The translations under genes and the position numbers were made by a program. Below the pieces are notes generated by a model. That model did no database searches and had not been told where the DNA came from. It worked only from the letters and a program-made list of their open reading frames with translations. Below, one piece after another: positions 46,393 to 57,110 of a stretch of DNA of 64,000 nucleotides. The stretch's first letter is position 1. Each line of letters begins with the position of its first letter. This DNA is from Hexactinellida sp. DTS-2022 (lineage: Eukaryota; Porifera; Hexactinellida). The stretch lies in assembly GCA_028753945.1 (NCBI GenBank), contig JAPNXP010000001.1, positions 4,454,501-4,518,500 on the forward strand, in the 5' to 3' direction.

Positions 46393-46816
46393 CAGGGTTG
46401 CCAATCCAATCCAACCCAATCGACAATCCAATCCAATCGAGCCAAATTTGGACAATCGGCAATCCAAATTTCGACAATCGATGATTCGGATGACAATCCA
46501 ATCGCAATCGACAATCCAAAATATCATCGATTTTTTGGATTGTTTCTCCGATTTTTTTCGATCGTTTACTCCTCAGTATTATATCAAAAAGAGTTATGTT
46601 TCCTCATATGTTCAAACTTAAAACATATATTATTGGGTTTAATTGACGAGCAATTGAGCATATTAAATTTTGGCATTATTTAGAAATTGAAAAAACAAAC
46701 AATCGAAAAAAATCGATGAAAATTCATCGATTGCAATCCAATCGATAAAAATCGAACCAATCCAATCGATGAAAAATGCAGCAATCGGCAATCGAAAATC
46801 TTCTCGATTGGATTGG
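46393..46816. mobile_element. hAT-like MITE (CAGGGTTGCCAATCC family), right end shortened
   Basis: Begins CAGGGTTGCCAATCCAATCC. The interior repeats GATTGGATT and AATCGA motifs. CTGTTAACAG is present on both sides (46383-46392 and 46817-46826). The last eight bases of the expected right end are missing. It is related, in reverse orientation, to the complete element at 53132-53591. Confidence 0.8.
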
Positions 46817-47199
46817 CTGTTAACAGCAAAGGAAAATCGAAGCTGTTAACAGCTAGATGCTGACCGATGCAATAATTGAAATATTATTAATTATTATATA
46901 ATCATTTAGTTTCAAATTTCACTGTTATTTAAATACGATATACAATTCGAATTTAAACATTTTTGAGTATAATTTTCTTTGCTTGTCCCTTTCCTTAATT
47001 TTTACTGATACAATTATTGAATTGGCTGTTGGCTGTTAATAAGTTATCACCCCTTATTACCTATGAATCATATCATTTCTTACTGGAACTCGAATAACTC
47101 GGAAATATAATGGATAAGAAGGAACTTGCACTACACCTCTCTAAAATGGTTTATTACCTTATAGTGATGATAACGTATATAAAAATAAATTTCTAATCA

Positions 47200-47285
47200 C
47201 AGCTGTGGTGGCAATATTTCTTGTGGAGCAATAGCACTCAACCACCATTATAAAATGTTATCGGCACAGCTGTAATTTTAGATTT
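47200..47285. repeat. Degenerate foldback repeat
   Basis: CACAGCTGTGG ... TTATCGGCACAGCTGTAATTT is a worn relative of family M. Confidence 0.45.
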
Positions 47286-47342
47286 TTGGCTTCTGCCAAT
47301 GCTGTATTTTGCTCAAGTCAACTTTTCAAGGACAAATTTTTC

Positions 47343-47490
47343 TTACATCAAATTTCCGAGCTTAGAACTCTGGCTCTACATTACTTAGCAATCCCTGCCT
47401 CATCAGCACACATAGAACGTTTGTTCCCAATTGATTAGTTTGTCTGACAACAAATTCGAAGAACTGTGTTTATTAGGGGAAGTAAACATT
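47343..47490 (+). pseudogene. hAT transposase C-terminal (dimerisation) remnant
   Basis: The frame from 47343 reads ISELRTLALHYLAIPASSAH then IERLFPID and a stop at 47436. This is the hATC signature (x-L-A-L-x-Y-L-A-I-P-A-S-S-A-x-x-E-R-x-F). After a frameshift the next frame reads SLSDNKFEELCLLGEVNI, the usual continuation. The rest of the transposase is absent. It shows that hAT transposons, the likely source of the 8-bp-duplication MITEs here, were present in this genome. Confidence 0.85.
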
Positions 47491-47897
47491 TCAGAGTTGT
47501 GACGGTCCTTGATTTTTAGGGATTACATTATACCAAGACCGGACGTGACTGGTAAATGTGTATGCATTTCCATCCGGCAATATTCTTACACCGGACCGGA
47601 TCGGACGGATATTTAAAATTGGATCGGGTCCAGACTGGCGGTCTTGTGGCCGTGTGGGACAGTTGCAACTTCTGTAGTATTTAAATTGAACATTTATTAA
47701 TCTTTATCGTATTATTAGCTACAAATATATCAGCCGTTAAGTAGAATAAAGACGTATATGTATCTTCTCAATTTTAATTTTATTGATAATCAAAAATTGA
47801 AACTCCTCGTAATTATAATTGTATTATAATTAAGAAATATAATTGAACCCAATCCTAATTTGTAATTTGGCTCATTTTGCAAACTATGTATTTTTAG

Positions 47898-49638
47898 AAA
47901 ATGAAAGCGTGATTGGAGAAGATTCTACATTGGGTAATTTAGTCTCATTAGCGGTAGAACTACAAGAGCCAGATGTTTCCAGCTTAACCGCTTTATTGGA
48001 TATGCCCAAGGCATTATTATGTGATGTGAAAGATTCAATAGATTTCTTAAAGGCAATTAGAGATTGGGGTGGACATAACCCCTTTAGATTTCATCAAGTT
48101 TTACAAGATGTTCGGTCTGATTTAATCGCAATTGCTTGTGGCGTCGCATGGTTATGTGTATCAGAGGATAATCAAAGTGATTGTGGAGAACGACTGACTA
48201 TGCAGACTTTTCTGGTATTACTGAAAACAGAGATAACGATAAGTAATTTGAAATTTATTGTTATGTTCATGGGAAGATCCTCATGCAAAACAGTGAGTTT
48301 TGAATATACAATGAAATTAATGATTCTAAAAGGTATAATTAAAAGAAATTTGTCTGATTTGATACTGTTGATGATTAGGATTAAAAGGGGAGATGTTGCG
48401 AAAAAGTTAGAAAAGTACAAACCTCTATTTTCAGGAATGGACCAGATTGAGTTCTTTAGAGAATTAGACGAGGAGTTATTCCATTCCATTACCGAAGAAC
48501 AAATTGACAATTGGGCTAAAACGAATAAAGAATTCCTATATAATAAGTATCATAAGGTAAAGGAGATGGTAGATGAAGAACTAATAGTTTTATTTGATGA
48601 AATGTATGTGGATCTAACGCTATTTCAACTTGATTTCAGTTCAAAACCTCTAAAAGAGGAGCTAACACCCAATGAAACAACTCTATCGATTAAAAAAGTT
48701 GATCAAGATTTCAGCCAGTACATACCATTTAGCGAAGAAATTACATACATTTCTTCTAATCCTGGTATTTACTATTTTACAGGTAATTCTGGATGTGGTA
48801 AATCCATTCTTTGTAACAAAGCCGTTTTAATGTATTGTAAAGACTTACTAAAGAACATATTCTATTGTATATATGTTCAGTTCAGTAATCCAATTTGGAA
48901 TTTGATTGAGGAAACAGAAGAAACACACGAGAATGTATAAAACGCTGGCTTAGTGTTGACAACGAGGAACTTTGTGAACCAAAATGTCTAGCAGATTATT
49001 TCATCAAACACAATGGAGAAGGATTATTGCTGATAATAGACGATGTAGATGAATTTTTCACAAATGTAATAATATCAAAAGAGACGTATATTTTTAAATT
49101 ATTGTCACGCAAAGTATTGACACAATCCACTATAATTTATACCGCTCAAAAAGACTTGAAAGACTTTTCATTAAATATTTGCCGACAATATCAAATCCTT
49201 GAATTTTCTCCAAAGGATAGGGATTTATACTTCCACAAACATAATATGGAGAATGAAAAAGAATTTTTAATTAAATTTAGTGAAATTTCTCAACTGTCAT
49301 TGATACCAGTCAATGCTTCGTTATTTGTATCTCTATTACGCTCAAAATTTGTCAACATAATGCAACAAGATTCAGAAATTGAAGTATTGACACAATTACG
49401 TCATGAACTGACATGTTACTTAATAGGACGAAAACTTAAACAAATGATCAGGAAAGGTGTAGTTTTGAAGGAAAATCATGAAGAAATTTATTCGTATATG
49501 CTAGACTGCTTGTACAATATTTTCATTCAGTCATATCAAGGAGAAGAGGGATTGTTTGGGACTATAGAAAGTGTCCCACTAATTATAAAGGATCGACTCT
49601 CATTAGGAACTTCGATTTTATACCGTCAACACAAATAG
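47898..49638 (+). pseudogene. Tandem-DED plus NACHT protein (NLR-like), one frameshift
   Basis: First part 47898-48940. Residues follow a splice-acceptor-like TTTTTAG at 47891-47897, and no in-frame ATG marks a start, so a 5' exon is probably missing. It begins with two death-effector-like helical bundles. The first includes LLDMPKALLCDVKDSIDFLK, and the second ends DLILLMIRIKRGDVAKKLEK, close to the last helices of DEDs. A linker and then a P-loop, YYFTGNSGCGKSILCNKAVL, follow. The second part, 49027-49638, is one base out of frame. It has the Walker B GLLLIIDDVDEF and a sensor strand STIIYTAQ, then a helical region without the HLTIQE winged-helix motif. The shift lies between about 48910 and 48940, and no intron can be fitted there. 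Caspase-like DED signalling fused to a NACHT ATPase suggests an immune or cell-death sensor. It may be a young pseudogene or a sequencing error in a live gene. Confidence 0.75.
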
Positions 49639-49815
49639 TTTTATTATATTTTACCACATCTTTGTATTTTGCGTACACGTATAATATTTGTTTATTTTTT
49701 AGTGGGGAACTATTAAATACATAATAATTGTTGTTTGTTTGTTCAGAATCGATAGAGAAATTAGTGAAATTAAAAACTAGGATATCACTTGTATTTGACA
49801 AGATGATGTGGAGTA

Positions 49816-50137
49816 CACTCAAACCTCCCTTATCCGGGCAATGTCGTCCCGAGAGTTCCCGTAACTGGGATTTTTCCCGGATCTCAAAAATTCAATGGCT
49901 AGTACATGTGAAATCCCAAAGTGACCAATCCATATTTTCTAGATTCATTCGAAAATCAAAAACTGATGTTTAACGGGTCGTAGATAATTTAAGATATGTA
50001 TTTGTTATATATTTTTGTCATTAAACTTCATTATTGGTCATATGAATAGATATTTTAGTTTGGCTTTACATCAATCAGGGTGCCCGGTTGAGGGAGCTGC
50101 CCGTGTTTGGGAGGTCCGGATCTCGGAGGTTTGAGTG
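49816..50137. mobile_element. pogo-like MITE, TTATCCGGG type
   Basis: CACTCAAACCTCCCTTATCC opens and GGAGGTTTGAGTG closes an interior with CCCGG-rich echoes of the ends. A TA precedes the left end, and the right border is less clear. Confidence 0.65.
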
Positions 50138-50221
50138 GATTACATCGCTAATTAATTAATTTCGAGGAAAGTATCACGATAGTTCTAATTAAAATTTAAA
50201 TCGAGTCAATTCAATTTAGCC

Positions 50222-50790
50222 ATAACTTCAAGGCTTGCCGTGGCCCGTGGATATCCATGGAGATCTCCATGGATGGATATCGAGTTTTTGTCATATCCAT
50301 AGATATTGTGGATGTTGCAGCCTTGCAAGCCAAATGCGTTTCCAGGCGAAACGCGTTTCGCCTAGGCCAAACGCGTTTCCATTTTAATATAATCCTCATG
50401 CTATTATTAGATATTGAAATCACTATATGCTATTTATCGTTGATGTGGTAATTAGAGGCTATTATTAAGCAGTTAATTAAGATCATCCAAGCTCTTCCTT
50501 TTCATTCATACACGTATTTAATTATTATTTATTTATACGAATTAACCTAACCTTCGTTATAGTATAGTATTTTATTATTATACAGTAGATGTCGGATATA
50601 AGCACATCGGTTATAAGAACATATCGGATATAAGCACCTTAAGTGCAGTTCCCGACGATGTGCTTATAACCGGCATCCACTGTAATTCATTATTAATTAA
50701 GGATCAATACAATTTACACAAATTCTAATACTGAGTACTGTGAGTAGCGAATTTTTATATCTAAGTGGCCGATTTTGTGATTAGTATCTT
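50222..50790. repeat. Long repeat, inverted copy of 55150-55550
   Basis: Starts near GGCTTGCCGTGG, then GGATATCCATGG-type palindromes. The motif AAACGCGTTTCGCCT follows in several copies, and then an AT-rich body. The same body in reverse complement occupies 53960-53998 plus 55150-55550. Each copy has a different transposon inserted in it (50583-50682 here, 53999-55149 there). Confidence 0.8.
50583..50682. mobile_element. 100-bp pogo-like MITE with empty-site proof
   Basis: Ends CAGTAGATGTCGGATATAAG and CTTATAACCGGCATCCACTG, TA on both sides. The inverted paralogue near 55205-55215 reads TTATTATTATAATTCATT (as complement) with a single TA, so this is a clean TA-duplicating insertion. Confidence 0.92.
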
Positions 50791-51036
50791 ATGTGACTTA
50801 TTAACTTATTAATTTTCCAAGTTTGGTTGATTGCTTGTTATGCTAAATGTTTGGGGCAATTGGGGCCGTCGACATTTCAAAAGTGGCCTGCATATTCCTA
50901 CCATGTTCCACTTGTGGCACAGGTGGCACAAACTTAAAGTGACTAAGTTAAAAACTAATTGTAGGAATATTTATTGTAACGTGTGTCTCCTCAAGTAATT
51001 TCTTTGTCAACAGTATGACATTTAATGGGTGTACAA

Positions 51037-52184
51037 CAGTGGCGTAGCCAGGGAGGGGCCAGACGGGGCCAGGCCCGGTTAGCGGGGCTGAGGCTTGGGG
51101 CCCGACCGGCTCAGTATTTCAACCCTGGGACCCTGCTGAAATACATAGTCAGGGCCTGCTGCAAAAGGCGCATCTAGGACAAGGATGGGGTGCAAACGTA
51201 TTCTTCGTGGATACCGTTACTTTACTGTCCTATTATTGTTCAAACCAAATACTCTCGTTCAAAATCTAATTACTGACATACTTTCTCGAGTTTTTCTTTT
51301 CAAAAGTGTGCAACCTCTATTATCCGAACTATGTACAGTGCCCTACCAAAAGTATTCGTACGCCGCCGATAAATTCTGAATTTTAATTATAGATTTGCTG
51401 TCTAATTAAATCATACAATTAGCTAAAGGCTCGCACAAGGGTGGGGTTGGTTAACCGATGAGGCTACGGTTACAATTCGATTTCTCACCACGGTTAACTG
51501 GGTAACTGCCCATCCTACTCAATACTATAAATCCTTTATAAATTTTGATTATACTACAGAATAAGACTCAGGCTCAGCTGTATATAGTATAATCGCATAA
51601 GTATATGAACTGAAACATTTCGTGCTTTAGGTAAATTTAAATCAATGTTTTCTAAGAAAATTTATAAGTGGTGATAAGAAATAGATTTTGGACTACATAT
51701 TCTGATAAAATTCAAAAAGATTGAATACTTTATACATTAATTTCCCAATAACTCTGCTGATATTCAACAGACCGGCTAACTGGTTAATAAAAACTCTAAC
51801 CGTTAACCGAATCCAGCCTTGCCTGCAGGAGCAGGTGCGGCAGTTGTGGCCTTGACCGCAACAATATTTTAGAAAGCCGCATCAATATTCGGGTACCATT
51901 TTGAGTCAAACTGAGATTCAATAACTCGACGTCACTTCGCCACACCAATAATAATTTCCTTGCTATGAGCCTGTATGAGATTGTGCTTAATAATGGAAGG
52001 AAATTAATGTATCTAGAACAATGGCACACTATCTACGAGAATTGTTGAGATTAGTACCACAGAACAACCGTGAAGCGGTTGTTCTGTGGAAATTAGAGGT
52101 GGCGAAGCGACCGAGCAAGCGTTGTACGCTAGTATTATTTAATATTATAGTTAAAATACTTTGTTGTATGGATGCCGTATCCCC

Positions 52185-52215
<31 letters not shown>

Positions 52216-52461
52216 GTTATTATTGTTATTATTATTATTATGAATGATTGTATGACTAGTAGCAGCAAGAACAATAATGCCCTGGTTTTTCACATAAACT
52301 CTGTGTAAGATTTTACGAGGGGTTAGGGTTACACCCCCAGGCCCACTCTAGATCGCTCGCTGGGATAAAATTTTTACCCCCCTAGATTTTCTTCTGGATA
52401 CGCATGGGTGAGTGCCCCATGAGTGTGCCCAGGTTGACCTCAAGGTCTGGCTACGCCACTG
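51037..52461. mobile_element. 1.4-kb non-autonomous hAT-like element
   Basis: Perfect 15-bp ends CAGTGGCGTAGCCAG, flanked by GTGTACAA (51029-51036) and GTGTACTA (52462-52469). Inside are a partial hairpin module (CCACAGAACAACCG-TGAAG-CGGTTGTTCTGTGG at about 52058-52090, then GGCGAAGCGACCGAG) and an ATT microsatellite. No transposase reading frame was recognised. Confidence 0.88.
52186..52241. repeat. ATT microsatellite
   Basis: About eighteen TAT/ATT triplets with two interruptions (GTT). Poly-Ile frames on both strands are artefacts. Confidence 0.95.
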
Positions 52462-52789
52462 GTGTACTATGAGATCTATCTAATAGCTGTGTTCTGGTAC
52501 ACAACTAACACAACCATGATTCAAAGCGGATCATCGCCCTGTGTAGCAGCCCAGATTATACCCTCCACCAGAATATACCCGGTGTATAACTAGCCTAGCG
52601 GCGGCCCTAGCCTAGTTTGTACCCCAGGGGTTAAACTGGGCTAGCCCAGAATATTCCTCCTGTCTTCGTTTATAATAGCATGTGCAAAATATAGATTGTT
52701 TGGTGTAATCTATGATAGCATTATGTTGTATAAGTTACGGACTGTCTCATAAATAGGAAACCGCCTCAGAGTTCGTTTCAGTCGACAAT

Positions 52790-53745
52790 ATATATATTTA
52801 CTAAGTTGATTAAGTCTTAAGATCGATATTAAGTCTTAAGGTCGATCTTAAGTCTTAAGATCGATCTTAGTTAAGATCGATCTTAAGACCGAACTTAAAA
52901 ATAACGTAAGGTAAATATGATTAGAATACAGCATTATCCTAATTAAATACAAAACTAATGTATAATTTAGTTATTGTTTATTTATTATTGATCTAGTAAA
53001 AATATATACTGTATTTCTATATTTTTATTTTTGAGCGCAATTAATGTCAAATTATTAGGAACAAAGAAGAAATATTTAAAGTTTATTTGAAGTCTAATAT
53101 CAATCAAGGTAGATTAAATGTTCGATAGAAGCAGGGTTGCCAATCCAATCCAATCGAGAAGATTTCGATTGCCGATTGCTGCATTTTTAATCGATTGGAT
53201 TATCGGTTGGATTGCTGCATTTTTCATCGATTGGATTGTCGATTTGATTGCTTCGATTTTTATCGATTGGATTGCAATCGATGAATTTTCATCGATTTTT
53301 TCGATTGTTTGTTTTTTCAATATCTAAATAATGCCAAAATTTAAAATGCTCAATTGCTCGTCAATTAAACCCAATGATATATGTTTTAAGTTTGAACATA
53401 TGATGAAACATAACTCTTTTTGATATAATACTGAGGAGTAAACGATCGAAAAAATCGGAGAAACAATCAAAAAAATCGATGATATTTGGGATTGTCGATT
53501 GCGATTGGATTATCATCCGAATAATCGATTGTCGAAATTTGGATTGCCGATTGTCCAAATTTGGCTCGATTGGATTGGATTAGCAACCCTGGATAGAAGT
53601 ACGTTTGAACAACGTTTATGAAGTAATTAGTGAAAATCGAATAAAATACAATACTTAAGACACCTCTCTAAGTTGCTTAAGTTCGGTCTTAAGTTCGAAC
53701 TTAAATCTTAGTGAATACCGATCTTAGTGAATACTGCCGCTGACT
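52790..53745. repeat. CTTAAG-rich repeat split by a later insertion
   Basis: Left part 52790-52905 has repeated TTAAGATCGATCTTAAG and CTTAAGACCGAACTTAA. Right part 53655-53745 has GTTCGGTCTTAAGTTCGAAC and CTTAGTGAATACCGATC. The two parts look like the subterminal regions of one element with ends near CAGTCGAC and GCTGACTG. The hAT-like element 53132-53591 lies between them. Confidence 0.5.
53132..53591. mobile_element. Complete CAGGGTTGCCAATCC hAT-like MITE
   Basis: Left end CAGGGTTGCCAATCCAATCC, right end GGATTAGCAACCCTG; GATAGAAG is duplicated (53124-53131 and 53592-53599). The interior is dominated by TTCGATTG/CAATCGA repeats. The 60-70-codon frames there are repeat artefacts. Confidence 0.93.
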
Positions 53746-53998
53746 GTACTTGTTTACCTTATTTAACTTTTGGAAGTTAGTTATATCTCCAATATAAATT
53801 CGGTATCTATTCTCCTAACGCTTTAATACAATGCGAATTATTGAAATCTATTTCACTAGCATCATCTTATGCCATCTCTCTAAGTCCATTTTCCGTGGCA
53901 TTTTGATGGAGGAAAAACATAGTTACTAAACTAAGACTAAAGTGATAGAAATGTATAATATTGGGGTGATATGCAACACTTATTCGCTACTCAGTGAG

Positions 53999-55149
53999 CA
54001 GGGGCGTCAGGTTGACCAAAAAATCGGGGGGGGGGGGGCCGTTGTACTAGTTCATTCAATATGTCAAATACACAAATTGAAATGAATAGTAATATCAATT
54101 ATATTTTGAATCCTTCCATGTCTGCATTTCGTATTTGATCTAATATAGAATCCATAATTTCATGTTATTTCTTAATTGAACAATTAAAGGGTCTGTAGTG
54201 CTAATAATTTACACTGAATGTGTTTCCAACCATAAATACAAAGTCAAGATTCTAGTAAGTCAATAAATTATAGATCTAATAATTTGCTAATTCGTGTTCT
54301 GACTCTAATAATTCTTGAAAATAATAAATGTCTTATTCTGAGCGTTCCGCAAAAAAACCTAAGATTTCCCAGCCGCTATTTTTAGAAAATTCCCAGCACA
54401 AACATTGCCCACTTCTCCTGACTGCGATCCAGATTCTCAGTCCGCTGAAGGCTTAAATGAATTTTTACCCTCTCTCATACGCATTATGCAATGTACATAA
54501 TGAAATATTGGCAGGGTTGCCGTGGGTATGGGAATTCCCATGGGGATCCCCATACCCATGGGAATGGGATGGGAATGGCAATCAAATTTTCCCGTGTGGG
54601 GATACCCATGGGATATCCGAATATGGTTTCATTAGGTCATCCTTAATGAATATAGGTTTTACTATTGATACGAATCTGCTTTAGTAAATAAATTCGCTTT
54701 TATAAATATATTATACTCCCCTATGGGATTCATTATGGGAATGGGAATGGAAATTCAATTCCCACGGCAACCGTGAATATTGGACCAATTGGATATTGGC
54801 AAAATCACTGACGAATGTATTATCAGGAGTGAGGTCAGGATGAATCGATTTGTGCTAAGTGAAGATTGCTTGAGGAATGACATTAATTTGTTTATGATAA
54901 TATTAGTTGTCTTATATTACAAGTATACATTTCAAATTCATAAATAAATAATAAATAATCAGTTGTATCTAGTATTGCAATCACGCACTGCATATTTATT
55001 CAAAGCACAAAGAGTAAACTAGGATCAAAATACCTTTAAAGTGAGCATAAACTTTGAAAAGAAACTGGGGGGGCGGCCCCCCGGGTTTTTAGCTCATTTC
55101 AAAACCCGGGGGGCAAGCCCCCCCGCCCCCCCGGAACCTGACGCCCCTG
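53999..55149. mobile_element. 1.15-kb non-autonomous hAT-like element, copy 1
   Basis: Ends CAGGGGCGTCAGGTT and AACCTGACGCCCCTG; TCAGTGAG is duplicated (53991-53998 and 55150-55157). The uninterrupted relative near 50740-50770 confirms the site. A second element of the CAGGGTTGCCGTGGG type lies inside at about 54515-54775, with GGGAATTCCCATGGGGAT palindromes. No transposase frame was seen. An inverted, right-truncated copy is at 58364-59399. Confidence 0.92.
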
Positions 55150-56206
55150 TCAGTGAGTATTAGAATTTGTGTAAATTGTATTGATCCTTAATTAATAATG
55201 AATTATAATAATAAAATACTATACTATAACGAAGGTTAGGTTAATTCGTATAAATAAATAATAATTAAATACGTGTATGAATGAAAAGGAAGAGCTTGGA
55301 TGATCTTAATTAACTGCTTAATAATAGCCTCTAATTACCACATCAACGATAAATAGCATATAGTGATTTCAATATCTAATAATAGACACCCATGAGGATT
55401 ATATTAAAATGGAAACGCGTTTGGCCTAGGCGAAACGCGTTTGGCGTCTTTTCTCAGGCGAAACGCGTTTCGCCTGGAAACGCATTTGGCCTGCAACATG
55501 GATATCCATTTCAAAATTGAACTTCGAAAAATATTTCAAACCAGGGTTCTAAAAAATGAGTGTGAAAATTAAGTAGCCTTATTTTTTGTTGTTGTCCTAC
55601 CCCAATTGGTTTACTCGCCTTTATTTACTTGAATTAATCTTTTACACGGCTAATTTATTTCATCTAATGATATTATTTACTAGCCTTAATTTCTTTCGTC
55701 TCTCCTGAATATTTTTACTTGCCCTGATTTATATACCGTATTTGGCTTTTTCGTTAATCTTACTAGAAATACTATTTAGCTCATTAATTAACATAGAAGA
55801 GACAATTAAATTCCAATAAATTAGTCGCGAGGGACTCATCAAAAGCTATGAATTGTTATCGAACCCAATAATCTAGCAGAAGACATCAATAATGACCCAG
55901 AAAGAGATGTTTTGAGGCTAATAGCGATATTGACGAACTTTGACTATTTAATAGTACAACATTTAGTTGATAAATAATAAATATACATTAATTATAGGAC
56001 CTAAATCTTCTGGATATTTTGTTGATATGTGATATTAGGTGTTAGAAATCTATAAATATCAAATATTATCAATGGATAATATTGGATATCCACAAAAAAT
56101 GCTCTGAATATGGATATAGATTCAATTTTTCATCTCCACGGCAAGCCTGAAAAACTTAGATTTTAGCTGCGGCGAATCTTAATAGACTTATTCAAGAGGT
56201 TATAGG
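55150..56206. repeat. Inverted copy of the 50.2-50.8 kb repeat and its tail
   Basis: Matches 50330-50760 in reverse complement to about 55500, including the AAACGCGTTTCGCCT motifs. The right part ends near 56150 with GGATATCC-type palindromes and CCACGGCAAGCCTG, the counterpart of the left end near 50230. The whole may be one TIR-bearing element about 0.9 kb long. No gene was recognised. Confidence 0.65.
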
Positions 56207-56554
56207 CAGTGGTGTACAGTAGAGCCTCTGAACAACGGACACTTTGGGACCGGAGTCGTTGTCCGTTATTTAGAGGTTGTCCGATATTTAGAGGTTGCTT
56301 TTCTATTAGACATAGTATGCTAAATCAGGCTTTTATACAGGAAAAATCTACCGCGCTCCTAGATTTAGTTAGAGCTCGTTCAGTTTTCATATTATAGAAA
56401 AATGTGAAGCCCCCTTGGCGCCCCCAGGTCGCCAAGGCTGGCGCCGCCCCTGAAGGTATTCCATATCAAAGGTCAATTAATATATAAGGAGTGTGGTGAG
56501 CATGAGACACCGTAAATGTATCTCACACTCACCAGGATACTACATGTGGTGGAA

Positions 56555-56604
56555 GTGGTTTCGTCCTATCACAAGGACTCATCAGGAGGGTAACCCTCGA
56601 CCAC
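56555..56604 (-). ncRNA. Hammerhead ribozyme 1 (self-cleaving)
   Basis: Minus strand, 5' to 3': GTGGT then C (cleavage after this base, a GUC site), GAGGG-TTA-CCCTC (helix I), CTGATGA (core), GTCC-8-base loop-GGAC (helix II), GAA (core), ACCAC (helix III with the first GTGGT). Every conserved core base is present and all three helices pair perfectly in 50 bases. Helix III is the open one, so this is a type III hammerhead. Predicted cleavage lies between the complements of 56599 and 56598. Confidence 0.92.
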
Positions 56605-56792
56605 ACTACAACTGGTCTACTCCAGTTCTAGTTACCAGTGAGCCATGCCGTTCTCCTACCACAGGTACTAAGCACAACTCACCTACACTAGGACCCCTCT
56701 AGTGCACTCCTGTCAGCCCGTCATCACATCGTGGTGAGCATGAGACACCGTAAATGTATCTCATACTCACCAGGATACGACATGTGGTGGAA

Positions 56793-56842
56793 GTGGTTTC
56801 GTCCTATCACAAGGACTCATCAGGAGGGTAACCCTCGACCAC
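56793..56842 (-). ncRNA. Hammerhead ribozyme 2 (self-cleaving)
   Basis: Identical in all 50 bases to ribozyme 1, shifted by 238 bases. Predicted cleavage lies between the complements of 56837 and 56836. Cleavage at both sites would release a linear RNA of exactly one unit, 238 nucleotides, with 2',3'-cyclic phosphate and 5'-OH ends. Confidence 0.92.
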
Positions 56843-57110
56843 ACTACAACTGGTCTACTCCAGTTCTAGTTACCAGTGAGCCATGCCGTTCTCCTACCAC
56901 AGGTACTAAGCATAACCCACCTACACTAGGACCCCTCTAGTGCACTCCTGTCAGCCCGTCATCACAGGAGTACTATCGAAACCCACCTGGATTCGCCACT
57001 GATTATACTCGCTTAATCGCCCAATTAACTTGTCTACGCAAAATTTCTTTATAGTATGAAAAATTATAATTCGACAAATAGCCACATAAGAAAACTTGAA
57101 CTAAAGGAGT

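Larger units (their letters stand above)
56493..56965 (-). mobile_element. Retrozyme-like dimer: two 238-bp units with hammerhead ribozymes
   Basis: Two head-to-tail units (56493-56730 and 56731-56965) differ at only about five positions and are GC-richer than their surroundings. Each carries a complete hammerhead ribozyme on the minus strand. AGGAGT lies immediately before and after the pair (56487-56492 and 56966-56971), as expected for insertion with a 6-bp target duplication. Tandem ribozyme units of a few hundred bases describe retrozymes, non-coding retroelements thought to copy through self-cleaved, circularised RNA. The 69-codon frames on the plus strand start with GTG and are not supported as genes. 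The unit contains further inverted repeats (ACTACAACTGG / CCAGTT, ACCTACACTAGG region) that could make the RNA compact. Confidence 0.85.

Noticed and set aside
46143-46484. 113-codon frame at 46143 as a gene
   Set aside because: No recognisable domain. Its 3' third lies in a MITE and the rest has no coding-like pattern.
48910-48945. Programmed ribosomal frameshift to join the two NACHT halves
   Set aside because: No slippery heptamer or downstream structure is evident. A simple indel or sequencing error is the more economical explanation.
52021-52308. 95-codon frame with poly-Ile as a gene
   Set aside because: It passes through the ATT microsatellite inside a hAT-like element.
56493-56940. 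Two 69-codon plus-strand frames in the ribozyme units as duplicated genes
   Set aside because: They start with GTG, and the sequence is better explained by structured RNA on the other strand.
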